A stretch of 64,000 nucleotides of DNA from Axinella damicornis. Its lineage: Eukaryota; Porifera; Demospongiae; Axinellida; Axinellidae. The stretch is from contig OZ007518.1 of assembly GCA_963931865.1 (NCBI GenBank), positions 4,464,955-4,528,954 on the forward strand, written 5' to 3'. The translations under genes and the position numbers were made by a program. A model generated the notes under the pieces. The model saw only the letters and a list, made by a program, of their open reading frames with translations. It was not told the DNA's origin and did not search any database. Positions 34,832 to 45,557 of this stretch are shown piece after piece; position 1 is the first letter of the stretch; each line of letters starts with the position of its first letter.

Positions 34832-36571
34832 CCAAGTGCACTCCTCCAGTTTTCAGGGCATTATGAGAAAGGTCAATTGTTTCCACATTGATGAGAGAGC
34901 CTCCAGTACGGCCAGCCAGCATCCTCATACCTGTTTCAGTAATTTGACATGATCGGAAATCAAGCCTCCACCGGCAGTCACTATTGCTAATACAATCAGC
35001 TATAATATAGCAGTCAAAGGGAGCCAGAGTCTGACGTGCAAGGTTCAACGTTTGTGTCTCAGTGCCTAGCGCTTCTCTCAGAAGAACCTTGTCTTGAGTT
35101 TCAAACATCCATCGTAAACTCTCCATTGAATTATCCTTTGACCCATGATACATTGTTCGGAGGCAGTCGGCTGGACCCCTTGATTTAAAGAGTCCTTTGA
35201 CGAACTTTGAAACTCGGCCAGAAAAGGATCTCTCAGCAACTTGTTGAACATGGAACTTCGTTAATCCAGCAACAAAACGCAGCATGATCACTAAATGATT
35301 CTTTCCTACTGAGTCGTCTAATATTTGTGCCTGTTCAGAAAGTGGTAGCTTGGACACGTAGAATGCAGCGAGGAATTCTTGCACAGTTAAATGCAGGAAA
35401 TGGAAAGAAGCCAATCCTTGTTCATCGTGTTCCTGGTTCATGAAGCCCATCGTTTGGAGATTGGAAGGAACAGTGTGGAAGACCAACTGCTGCTGGATAA
35501 TTCCAGTATAGGCCACCTCACTGAGCTTAAGGAGGTCCTGTTCTATATCTGAGGGAAGGTCTGCCATGGTCTGCAAGTTCCACTTCTTATTTCCATGCAC
35601 CTTATGGGCTGTTAGGTGTCTGCCAAGTAGGATTCTTGTAAGAGCTGAGTACAGTTCAGTCTGTGTCCTGGGAACTACACTCTCACTGAGTGACTTGCTG
35701 GATTGGTACACATCTATGACAATTGAACAATTGACTGGGATTGCCATAAGTGCAGCAATGTGAGGGTAGCAGGTAAGATATGCTTCAAACTGATGCTGAT
35801 CACGTTCATTACCAAACCTTGCCTTCACGTAGCTGTCTATTTGATGCTCGGTGAATCCCAGTACTTCTACTTGCCGACAGACTTGCCCACTGCATCGTTT
35901 GCGTAGCACATCAATTGCTGAAGGGCGGGACGTCACAATCACTCTGGCCTTTGGAAGAACATCTCCATTAATGATTTCAGCAAAAATTGAGTTCTCTTGC
36001 AGATCCTGTGGAAGTTCATCGTACCCTTCTAGCAGGAACAGAGTTTCTCTTCCATCACTCTTGTTGATGTGACTGGCTACAGCAGACTGGAGAGAGTGAT
36101 CGGAATGAAAGAGAAGATCAGCAATACTTTCAGCCTTCTGCACACATCTATCCCGCAGTTTCAGCAGAACCAGCAGGGAGTTTTCCTTTAGTATTTTCCC
36201 ATCACCCCACTGTCTGCACAGTTCCCACGCCATAGTGGTTTTCCCTATACCAGGGGCTCCTTGCACTAGGACACATCTGGCAAGGGAACCGTCCTCCAGT
36301 CGACCGATCTGACTCAGTTCTATTGACCCCTTTTCGCTTGTTATATCGCTGATAGTGCCACGTACAGTGGCTGCAACTAATTTCTCTCTTTCTCTTGCAT
36401 CAATGTTGTCATTTCGTATTATAGCAAGGTTTACGTACTTTGCTGTGTTTCGTGATGCATACTGCCTTTTGTCATCCTCAATTAGTGACTTGCGAGCGTA
36501 CTTTGATTTGAGGAATTCTGCATACCTACTAACAGGGAGGTTGCTGCTGCCTCCAAAATCCATGTCAAGAT
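34832..36571 (-). CDS. NACHT exon of NLR gene 1, with first LRR
   Basis: A 1.74-kb exon encoding the ATPase core of a NOD-like receptor. The acceptor CTACTCTACCTGCAG ends at 36572, and phase 1 joins the Death exon in frame. Counting from an in-frame ATG at 36599, the Walker A GAPGIGKTT is at residues 114-122, the Walker B-like LFLLEGYDELP at 187-197 and the sensor IVTSRPSA at 221-228. A winged-helix segment HLTVQEFLAAFYV lies further on, and the exon ends in one LRR (VETIDLSHNALKTGG). The donor is TTGG|GTGAGT at 34831-34830. NACHT domains bind ATP and drive oligomerisation of innate-immune sensors. No stop or frameshift, and no TAGCTA hexamer, in the exon, unlike the introns. Confidence 0.93.
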
Positions 36572-36938
36572 CTGCAGGTAGAGTAGACAGTGCCTGCATT
36601 TAAAGAAGAACTCCACTGGACTATACCAGAGGTTGGACTCCACTGGACTATACCAGAGGTTGAGCGGGCCCGGGTCACCGTACCACGTTCAGAGAGCCTA
36701 TGGTAGTATATATACAACTGTGGCTACTGAGATGTCAGTCAGACTGTCAGTGGTTGGGAGCTAGAGGTTAAAGTGTACAGAATTAGTGGTGTTCCACTGC
36801 ATCATGCTGGATGCACATACGTGAACTTTAACCTGACAAAATCAGGCTGTCATGCAGCTTGGAGAGAGTTGAAACCTAAACCAGTTTTTCAACAAATGTA
36901 CAAACGGACGTGATTTGTGTAGCACATTATCTACTTAC
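36572..36938. other. Intron between Death and NACHT exons
   Basis: 367 bases, minus-strand GTAAGTAG donor and CTGCAG acceptor. It contains a short tandem duplication (GACTCCACTGGACTATACCA near 36610 and 36635). Nothing else seen. Confidence 0.7.
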
Positions 36939-37205
36939 TCTTTTCTCTGCAGACTTGCAGTGCAAGATCATTCCTGCCAATGGCATTCAGTGCAGTTGCC
37001 AACGTCTCATATGTGGAAATACAAGCACTTGTCAGCCAAGAATGAAACATGTCGAGGACACACCGCTCGCAGAAGTCCGGATAATGAGTATTGTTGCTTT
37101 GTATGATACGCAGACGGTCAGCAGACACACCCAACTGGATCCCTAGGGTCCGCCACTCAGCTGTCACTGGGAGCCTGGCTAACTTTGCAAGGTCTGAAAT
37201 TGGTA
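36939..37205 (-). CDS. Death-domain exon of NLR gene 1
   Basis: Acceptor TTTCCACACGCAG before 37205, donor AAAAGA|GTAAGTAG after 36939; 267 bases, phase 1 to phase 1. The translation has the six-helix Death-fold pattern: ISDLAKLARLPVTAEWRTLG, IQLGVSADRLRII, a Cys-rich helix with MFHSWL, and TYETLATALNAIGRNDLA. Death domains make homotypic contacts with adaptors, so this is the signalling end of the receptor. It joins the 2A exon upstream in frame (codon split G|TA) and the NACHT exon downstream in frame (codon split A|AT). CARD or DED are less likely from the conserved W and the GRNDLA ending. Confidence 0.85.
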
Positions 37206-37503
37206 CTGCGTGTGGAAACAAACATGGCATGAGCAACAAGGAGATATTTTCCTGCTAAATGGATGTCACATATATCAACTTTGGAGACCAGCTACATGTG
37301 AGCAAGTCCCACGCTAGTGCTATATTACATGTTTCCACATCTCGGTGTTACCTGCATGTCATGCAGCCATGGGCCAACAAGTTGGAAATGCGGAAATACA
37401 GTATCTTGATGAACAGTGTACTGGTTCTAGTGTTTCAACTTTGTACATGATGGTCAGGTGACACAAATATTATAGATGTTCAGTATGTAGTGACGTGGCA
37501 TAC
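37206..37503. other. Intron between 2A and Death exons
   Basis: About 298 bases, minus-strand donor G|GTATGC, acceptor CACACGCAG. No other feature. Confidence 0.65.
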
Positions 37504-37691
37504 CAGGTGTCTGAGGTCCAGGGTTTGTCTCCACATCCCCTGCCCGCAGTAGCAGCAAGAAGAGGTGTGCCAACCGATAGACGATCACCAGAGAGGTGAG
37601 TCGGAGGTGGTCGGACTGCATGAGCGACTGCATGGATTGAAAGCCACAGGGTTGGTTCTTTGGTGTCTCAGAAGAGGTAGGATGTGAATAT
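37504..37691 (-). CDS. 2A-peptide exon, N-terminal leader of NLR gene 1
   Basis: The exon follows a strong acceptor (CCGGGTTTTGCAG) and ends at G|GTATGC. The likely start is ATG 37633 (a second ATG is at 37621). It encodes a hydrophobic stretch (LTSLVIVYRLAHLFLLLL) directly followed by RAGDVETNPGP at 37546-37514. GDVETNPGP is the 2A ribosome-skipping consensus (D-V-E-x-N-P-G-P), which breaks the chain between G and P without stopping translation. N-terminal 2A leaders that also act as signal sequences are known for NLR-type proteins of sea urchin and sponge. The remaining QTP residues lead in frame into the Death exon. The leader would be released, or might direct unskipped product into the secretory route. 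Confidence 0.85.
37514..37540 (-). promoter_or_regulatory. 2A translational skip motif (GDVETNPGP)
   Basis: A nine-residue 2A core with every conserved position present. The skip would fall between G (37519-37517) and the last P (37516-37514). Confidence 0.88.
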
Positions 37692-38009
37692 CTGCAAAAC
37701 CCGGGTAGCAAGGAATCCTGAAAACAAGAAGGTTTTATATGGTTCACAAAGGTACACGTCATTAGCTACAATGACGGAAAAGCACAGTCATGAGTATGCA
37801 TGTATTGAACCAGATCACTTGAGCTCACAAAACAACGATTTAGCCAAGCTATAAAATTAATGAAGTTGAAATCAAATTGCCTCGGGAAAGGCCTAGGCAG
37901 AAGTTTTATTACATGAAGAAATGTATGGTCCCTCCCTATTTCACAAACACAATTTCTCATGTTAGATCCTTTAGCAGTTAGCTATATATATAAGCTAATT
38001 AGCACTTAC
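37692..38009. other. Intron or 5' flank between transmembrane exon and 2A exon
   Basis: 318 bases bounded by a minus-strand GTAAGT donor (38009) and a TTTTGCAG acceptor (37692). AT-rich, no coding sequence seen. Confidence 0.55.
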
Positions 38010-38277
38010 TTTCGATGGCAGTAGCACCACACTCAGATAGCTGTAGACCAGCACAAGTACAGCCACAGGTAGACAGACTTCATGTTGTAGAAGTAGATGA
38101 AGGCTAATGAGCACAGAATAGAGAGCTAGGGCAGTTCCGAGAGTAGCCAATCCGAGATGAAGATGCTCCCACCGTCCAAAACGTAGCCGAGAGTACACCG
38201 AAACCCCATACCTGGCGAGAAACATCTTGTATCGTCGTGTCTCCAGGTTGATACCCATGGCCAGGTTGCCAGCAAAC
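38010..38277 (-). CDS. Exon with two transmembrane segments upstream of the NLR
   Basis: Open minus-strand segment with a good acceptor (ATCTTCTTGCTTTCAG) and donor (CGAAA|GTAAGT). It encodes a basic region (LETRRYKMFLARYGVSVYSR) and two hydrophobic spans (LATLGTALALYSVLISLHLL and VCLPVAVLVLVYSYLSVVLL). Family not recognised. Spliced to the strong acceptor of the next exon, it stops after seven codons (IFTSYLF), 35 bases before the 2A ATG. Spliced to a weaker AG at 37668-37667, it runs in frame into the 2A leader. It may be part of the same gene or the last piece of a separate upstream gene; earlier exons were not identified. Confidence 0.55.
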
Positions 38278-39204
38278 CTGAAAGCAAGAAGATACCCCAT
38301 GAGATTAATGAGGGAGTAGAGCACTAACATAGTGGGGAGCAATAACTAGTGCTGGCAGGAAGTAATTAGCAATGATGGTTTCAACTACCTATTCTGTATG
38401 TAGTATGCTGGTACATGATGACAGAATAGCTATGATTAGGGTCATGAGTACTCCAGTCTACACTATAGCAGTGGAGAACAGACAACCTTCAGTATAGAAT
38501 CGAATGCACTGCTTTCAAAGGAGAATCGGTGGTATCCTCAAGCTCATGTCTTACTCTTAGCTCGTGGATTCTTCAGCAGACTTTGATTGTATTCACCAGT
38601 TAGTACTATACAGCTAGCAAGCTCACCCCCATATTAATATACTATTAAGTGATGTCATGAACCCCAAACACCCCAGATCAATTCTGCATATGCATGATGC
38701 GCGTGCCACTGAACGAAAGGAAGTGTTACTTTAACACATCTATCGTTAGCTGGAATACGGAATGGCACAAAAACACATAAGCTGACAAAAATGCTCGTAA
38801 CTCTGCAACTAGCTAAGTTGAGTCTCTGAACACCCTTAGACCATCTGCCCTTCAACCCACCCGCTACCAGCTGGCCATGGTATGCTTACTATAAGTCCTC
38901 CAGTGATACCAGGACTTACACAAACTTGTGTTGTGGGAATAGCCACCTAAAGATTGTTAGGCTATGAAATTAGACACATCATGATTACCCGTTTCTATAC
39001 AAAGTGATGTAAAATGGGAGGTAAGCACACTATCAGAAGCACTCTCCCAGCTGAAAATGAGATAGCTCTTCATTTCTACCACTCTATTCCCATCTCATAC
39101 CAAGTTAGGGGAGTGGCCAGAACTTTGTAGAAGTACAATGGAAAGTTGACTCTTCAAAATCATTTATTTCTGGCAAGATGTTGAAGGCACATGTACATAC
39201 AGCA
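38278..39204. other. No gene recognised
   Basis: AT-rich intergenic DNA. I see no exon with family resemblance that could be the 5' part of the transmembrane gene, and no clear repeat. Confidence 0.5.
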
Positions 39205-39745
39205 CTAAGTATTGCTGCCCCCGTTACTAAGCTCTTTAACATCTATCTCAACTGGAATCTTCCCCACAAACTGGACGCTTTCCCCAATTGTACCTATCCC
39301 CAAATCTTCTGATAAGGGCAACTCTAAAACTCTCGTCCAACATCAATGCTACCCATACTACACTTCTTGAGAAACACATTTTGCCAGTCTTCCGACAATA
39401 CAATCATCTTAACCCATTCATGAGTCACAGTTTGGGTTCCGCAGGTATATCTGCTCAAATGGAAAGTACTCACAACTGGATGCAACTGTTAGAGAGCGGT
39501 CGAGTGGTAGGTACGCAGATAGACAAGCTAAAGAGTATCGATCTGAAACCTGTACTCCTCCGCTGGATACAGAGCTACCTTGCTGGCAGGAGACAACAGC
39601 TTGTAGTGAATGATGAGACGTCAGAGCTACTACCTGTAAATTCTGGAGTTCCTCGCTCAAAGCACAGCCCTTACATAATTTATGTGCCGTTATTGATGAA
39701 AGACATCTAACAGCACTCTATGCAGATGATAATACTCTAAAGACC
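39205..39745 (+). pseudogene. Degraded non-LTR retrotransposon reverse transcriptase
   Basis: Pieces of a LINE-type RT are readable on the + strand in shifting frames: AAPVTKLFN (39215), LEKHILPVF (about 39370), LKSIDLKPVLLRWIQSYLAG plus RRQQLVVNDETSELLPVNSG (39525-39645) and LYADDNTL with the catalytic YADD (39716-39739). Stops and frameshifts separate them, and the QGSVLGPLL segment after SGVP is damaged. The order and motifs fit a Jockey/CR1-like element. Inactive relic; both ends missing. Confidence 0.8.
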
Positions 39746-40900
39746 AATTACAAGTTCAACCGGTTTAGATTGTTGCAACAAGATATCGGTGGTATTCCTT
39801 ACTGGGTACTTGCAATTTAAAAATGTTGAGAAATGCACATTAAATTTTATGCACACCATAAGGAAGACTACTTGTGTTCAACATGATCCAAAACCTAAAC
39901 CTTTGCGACCATACCAAACTGGCGAAGTTAACATGATCAAACATGTCCAGTTTGCCTTGTCCGTTGACTCATATGTGTTCCTATTTTAATTCATTAATTT
40001 GTGTTTCCACTATTTGTTCTTGGAATTTATTGCCTCCTTCTGTAACTAGTACTAATAGTGTGCATCCCTTAACTTAGGCCTCCAGGTATCTACGTATATT
40101 AGCATTCTACTATTTTGTTTCCACATTGCTGACATGCAAAAACTGAAAAAATCAAGGGTTGAAATCAACCTACGTAGCTAATTGGGTTGGATCTCATCCC
40201 CAAGACTTAACCCACCTCCTCCCACTTTGTCACTGACACTTTATAAAGCTGGCATGAAACTTTCATCTTGCGACGTCAACTCGGGTGATCCCCTTGGGAG
40301 ATACTAGGTTCTGCGTCAGCAGAAAGGGTGGGACAAGGAGAGGTGGGTAGGTGCACCCAAAGGGTGCGGACAGCATGACCATGTTGGGCTTGACCATGAA
40401 AAGCCCTTGGTTGGAGCTCTGGGTGGGCCTTCGGTTCGTGCATTATCTCAATAATTATATTGCCTGAGTGCTCTAAACTCCGTAATGCACTGCAAACAGG
40501 TATGTAAATATTACATGAATATCGTAACTTAGCTCCAATAAGACAATGAATATTCAAAGTTGTACAACACCATGTGAATATCATACCCAAGATGGTGTGA
40601 CCAGCACCAAAATGGAATAAAAGTGTATGTTGTATATCATGGATATCTAAGTAATGGGTTCGTGGATAGCTGCAGCACCAGAACCACTAAGTGATTAATT
40701 GGAGAGGAGCTTGCAGAATTAATAGCAGCTATACAGCTACCTACCAAAGTTAAAAATAAAATAAAAAACAGCAGTGTAGGCTGCCTCTATGCCCGGCAAT
40801 CATTTTGATCAGTATAGTTCTGGCAGCAGCAAATGGTTTGGGTACTGCCCTAAATATTATACTTGCACCTGTTTCATCATTCAGCTATCCAATCCAAGCT
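39746..40900. repeat. Repeat remnants, including a block shared inversely and directly with 48040-48545
   Basis: 40145-40430 matches 48045-48290 (GGGTTGAAATCAACCT, CTTAACCCACCTCCTCC, GCAGAAAGGGTGGGACA). 40430-40507 is a fragment of the 11650 hairpin family. 40510-40760 resembles 41960-42260 and 48940-49180. No gene. Confidence 0.65.
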
Positions 40901-43490
40901 TAGAAGTAGCTCAAAGTGAGATTGGGAACAGAGTTAGCAAACAGGAACTGAATTAGGAACTGAGTTTAGTGTGTTCACACTAGAGTAGGACCATAAGAGC
41001 CCAGTTATGCTCTCCTGACTAGAGCTAGCCTCGTTCCCAGGCTCCTCCCCAGCTTTTATGTGACAGAAAGCTGGGGATGAGCCTGGGACGAGGCTAAGTT
41101 ATTTAGTAGAACCAATCCACAGATCTCGAGGAATCCAGATTACAAGTACAAGTACTGTGTAAACAGGTACACACATAAATCATGTGACAACAGTAACTAG
41201 ATTCTCATGCAGCCCATGTCATAACGGAGGAATGTGCTCAGAATGATTTATAAGGGAGGATACAGGAAGTTTTAGTTCCAAGCAGGGGAGAGTCTGATCA
41301 TTACAGTCACAACCTTCAACAAAGGTAGTATGGCAGCGACTCATTTGGACGCTATCAGATATACAGATGCACTATATTTTTACTGGACAGACGACGGACA
41401 GAAAGACAAAACCAATGGTTAACCCCACTTCACGCATGCGCATGGGATAATACCACAGATATGCATGTTCAGTGCTGCGCAAGTGGCTCGGCGGTTCCAC
41501 CATAAGTACACTTTCATTAGCTCTGCTAACATTCCAGTGGTGTGATGTCAAACACTAGGGATGCAAACAGCATGGCCATGTTGGGCGTGACCATGATAAA
41601 CCCTTGGTTGCAGGTGGGTGTGCCATTCCTGTCTGACCATGATAAACCCTTGGTTGCAGGTGGGTGGGCCATTCCTGTCCTCCTTTTCATGAATGGGCAA
41701 CAAAACAGTCCTCTCACATTGCAAATCTGGACGGGTAGTGGACCGCCAAGAGCAGCGACGAAAAGCTGGGCGTGGGACTGGGAACGAGGCTATGGATGCC
41801 TGTAGCTAGCTAGAGTCCAAACTGTGTGCAGGATGGCTGCATGGGCACTTGTGTGAAGTTTGGGGGCTAACAGGAGCCAAGTGGAAGGAAGTATGGGCAC
41901 GTTTATTGCTTCCATAGGCTGAAAGTGACCTCCAGAGCAAAAGAATTTATCAGTTATGCAATAATTGATACATGAATAATGTAACTAAGGTCCAATGAAT
42001 ACTAATCAAAGTTGTACAACATCATGTGAGTATCATACCCAAGATTGTGTGTCCAGCACCAAAATATGGAATAAAAGAATAATTTATGTTACCATGGAAA
42101 TCCAATAAATGTTGCACTGGGTTAGTGCATGCATAGCTGCAGCACCAGATCTAGGAATGGATTAATAGTATGCAAGTTGCAGAATTGCAACTCAAGCAAC
42201 CCAACCTACATAGGTCAAAAACCCATGCAGTGTGGGCTACCTGCATGCCTGGCAAACATATATCAGCAGCACATGGTTCACTTTGGGTACTGCCCTAAAA
42301 GTGTTAGCTGTTTCATTATGCAGCACTCACAGCTATCCAATCCATGCCTAAAACTAGAAGTAGATCACAGTGGGAATGGAATTGGGAACTCAAATTAGCA
42401 ATCAGAAACTGAATTAGGAACTGAGCTAGTGTGTTCATGCAAGAGCAGGACCATAATGACATAAGAGCTGAATTATGCTCTCCTGACTATAGAGCCAAAA
42501 TGTAAAAAATTTATACTAGGACCGTAGGAAGCAAAAAAAACCCCAATATTATAATAGCACAATTACACACTACCAAAGGCAGTGAGTGCATAGAGGCGTG
42601 TAGTGTGGATCAGTCCACGTGAAGCGCAGGAAAAAAGTTCGCCTCCATTTTTCACTTATCAGGATGGGCTCTCATGGCACCTTCGTTCTTTTGCACTGCA
42701 GCTGCCCACACAAGCCCACGTGGTGTATATAGACATCAACTTCAAGTTAACCTTTGTACTAGACTTACAAAGGTTTTTATTAAGAATTACGTCATTAGTG
42801 TATTATAGGAAACTGGGTAACCGGAAATTGTGTGCGTGTATGCAATAGCAGTAGTGCCCAACCTGGCTTTACCACTGACAGTCTTTCTGGGTAAAAATTT
42901 ATCTCTGCCCCCATTTAGGTTATCACTGTCCAAATGGGCAGTGATAGCCCCATATTTTTGGCACTGAGAGCCAATCCAGACTGGAATGCAGTACAGCTAG
43001 GTTAAATCATGTGACAACAGTAACTAGATTCATGCAGTCATGTCATAACCAAGGAATGTACTCAGAATAATTCATAGGGGAGGAGTCGAGGTGTCCATGC
43101 AGCCGTGCCTCTACAGGAAGTCTTCCTTTCAAGAAGAGGGCAGGTCTGATACATTACGGTCACAACCTTCAACAAAGGTAGTATGGCAGCAACTCATTTG
43201 GTCGCTATGTACACAGATGCAGGTTTTTTATGCTATTTGTCAGGTTTGGTATAATCGTCTAAGCCTGTACATTGCAAGATTTCAAAAAAAAATTTCCACT
43301 GGATAGAAGATGGCCAGACAATTCCTTAACCCCACTTCGCACATGCACGCATGCATGGGGTAGTAACCACACACATACATGCTCAGTGCTGGCTATAGCT
43401 GCCAGCACATGCAGCAGAGGAATCACGTGAACGTTCGAATACAACTGAATTTCATTTTGTAATGGAGTGTCCTGCATTCCTTTACATTTT
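40901..43490. repeat. Partial copies of the 2360-3140 repeat block
   Basis: 40920-41340 and 42340-43200 repeat the gaactgagtta/gactagag/catgtgacaacag series. 41380-41450 and 43300-43370 contain the CCCCACTTC.CGCATGC motif seen inversely at 25020. 41590-41675 has a 50-base tandem duplication (CATGATAAACCCTTGGTTGC twice). No gene. Confidence 0.7.
41028..41094. mobile_element. GCCTCG foldback MITE, 67 bp, TA-flanked
   Basis: GCCTCGTTCCCAGGCTCCTC at the left is inverted at the right (GAGCCTGGGACGAGGC), and the CCCCAGCTTT arm is inverted as AAAGCTGGGG. TA on both sides (41026-41027, 41095-41096). It lies at a point where the related block at 2476 reads GACTAGAGTAAATCC without an insert. Confidence 0.78.
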
Positions 43491-44839
43491 AACCCCTTCC
43501 CTTCCTAATCGACAAATTCAAGTTCATATTTTGTGCAAGTGTACTTATGTACAGGTGTATATAGATAGCTAGAAGTAAATTCTGAAATCTTTAATCAGTT
43601 TGCAATTACATGTAGTATTTCAATCCAGTGACTCATACATGTAGGCCTGATTGGGGCGGGTAAAATTAATTCTTCATTCATTATACACTGTGCGTGCATG
43701 ACGTGTTCTCAGTGTTGCCACAACAGCTACCATCCCCATGCTCAGTGTTGCCACAACATGCTCCGACCCCAGCCCCACCCCCCATGCTCCCATCCCAGCC
43801 CCTCCCCCATGCTCCCACCCCAGCTGTAGCTACACCTGAACTTACCCTGGCGGTGAAAATATTACCATCCTAACATGCTTGGAACGTTTTCGAGATCATT
43901 CCGAGGAGCGATCCTCTCGATATGGTTCCCAAGCTCATGGGAACGTCCTTTAGAACGTGAGTTGTACATGTACGCGGTCCTGAGACTTCGATCTCGCGAA
44001 TCGCGCCGCGGGGTCCAGGAAAATCGAGAAACATTTGGCGTTCTATATACGTATGGCAGTAGTCTGCTAGTCTCGCGGGACAGCCTCTTTTTTTTCCAAA
44101 TGGGGGGCGTGCCCCCTACTTGGAAAACGAGGCTGGCGCGCGAGAGTACTGTTAGGGAGTTCACCTACCGCAACAAGTAGCTTTCTTTCCCTCTGCTGTT
44201 GCGCTGCAGTTCTAGTCGACAGGTACGGCTTGTTCGACAATTCACCGTTGATTAATAGCTGACTAGTTAGTTCTCTGGTGACGACGTATCTCACATTATA
44301 GATTACATTCCGCAATTCTTTTCAGAACTCAGTACAGCTCGTCTCGATCTGGGAACGAGACTAACTCAGTGCGTGAAGTGTTCAGGACAGGAAAATCGGG
44401 ACTAGATCAGCAGAGTGAGTTGTAAAAAGATAAAGACAATGCACAAGAGTTCCCAACTTCCCAGTATAACAGTTCAAAGTGGTGTTGGGTGTGCATGTCG
44501 GAGACAACGTCTTCATCCCCACAATCTCTGGAACCTCACGAGTAGAGTGTGAATAGCATCATATGCTCCTCTCATCACCATGCAATGGTTTGGAGTGCCA
44601 CAGCTCTGAAATTATAGGTAGCTAGTTGCTGTCTTTCTTGATAAACTTTACCGTGTGAACAGTCTGAAGCAAGAACTGATGAAGAGGGAGGAGGAAGGGG
44701 CGGGAGTTGTTGCCATCACTGCAATTGCTGACTGCTGAAAGTCATCGTCATGCTGTTGCTATGTTTTGCAAAGATGTTATGAGAATGGGTAATTGATTTG
44801 TGCTGTAGAGTGAATAGAGTGTGTTGATTTGTCCACTAG
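43491..44839. repeat. Repeat modules, third copy of the 8570 family
   Basis: 43700-43830 is CCCCAC/CATGCTC-rich simple sequence. 44040-44135 is an imperfect foldback (GTCTCGCGG...). 44150-44240 is the GAGTTCACCTACCGC module. 44360-44770 is the third copy of the 8570-10230 repeat. No gene. Confidence 0.6.
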
Positions 44840-44958
44840 AGGCTGATCCCAGCTACAAACCTGTGTTTGGTACAACAGAGCCAAAGACTAGCAGAATTCC
44901 TGTCAAGTCTGCTACTGCCAGGAAGTTTGAGAGGGCCCATCAGAGACAATTCACAAAG
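44840..44958 (+). pseudogene. Possible NuSAP-like exon
   Basis: Open exon-like segment between a TTTGTCCACTAG acceptor and an AAAG|GTATCC donor. It encodes ADPSYKPVFGTTEPKTSRIP followed by VKSATARKFERAHQRQFTK. The end resembles the RFKxxHExxFKxMESID segment of NuSAP, where the next exon would begin with MESID. No next exon was recognised; 45095 onward is CCCT satellite. With the relic at 14782-14880 this suggests duplicated fragments of one spindle-protein gene. It could instead be part of a functional gene whose other exons I cannot see. Confidence 0.4.
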
Positions 44959-45094
44959 GTATCCAGTATGTAGACAGATATTGCTCAGTTTCAGTGTCAA
45001 TGCCAGAAATCATTCCCACCGCCATCTACTATGATAGCTTTTGGTTGCTTGCACACAGTAGAATAGGGCAGCAGATAGTCCAGAGATCCCCTTA

Positions 45095-45407
45095 ATTCAT
45101 CCATCTCTCCCTCCCTCCCTCCCTCCCTCCCTCCCTCCCTCCCTCCCTCCCTCCCTCCCTTCCTTCCTTCCTCCCTCCCTCCCTCCCTCCCTCCCTCCCT
45201 CTCTCCCTCCCTCCCTCCCTCCCTTGCTCGCTTTCTCCCTCCCTCCCTCCCTCCCTCCCTCCCTCCCTCCCTCCCTCCCTCCCTCCCTCCCTTGTCCCTC
45301 CTTCCCTCGCTCCCTCCCTCCCTCCCTCCCTCCCTCCTTCTCTCCCTCCCTCCCTCCTTCTCTCCCTCCCTCCCTCCTCCTCTCCCTCCCTCCCTCCCTC
45401 CTTCCCA
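45095..45407. repeat. (CCCT)n satellite, about 310 bases
   Basis: Nearly pure CCCT/CCTT tetranucleotide array, with a smaller companion at 45519-45556. The long reading frames here on both strands are products of the repeat. Confidence 0.97.
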
Positions 45408-45557
45408 TCATCATCATGAACTCTTCATTGTGCTGTCACATATGCGTGAGTACAACTCACTGAGGGGAGGGTATAATCCATGAGCAGATTGCCAAAGTTC
45501 CATACAAATGAGCTGTACCCTCCCTCCCTCCCTCCCTCCCTCCCTCCCTCCCTCCCA

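Noticed and set aside
45097..45417. Arg/Gly/Glu-rich reading frame of 106 residues
   Set aside because: Translation of the CCCT satellite.
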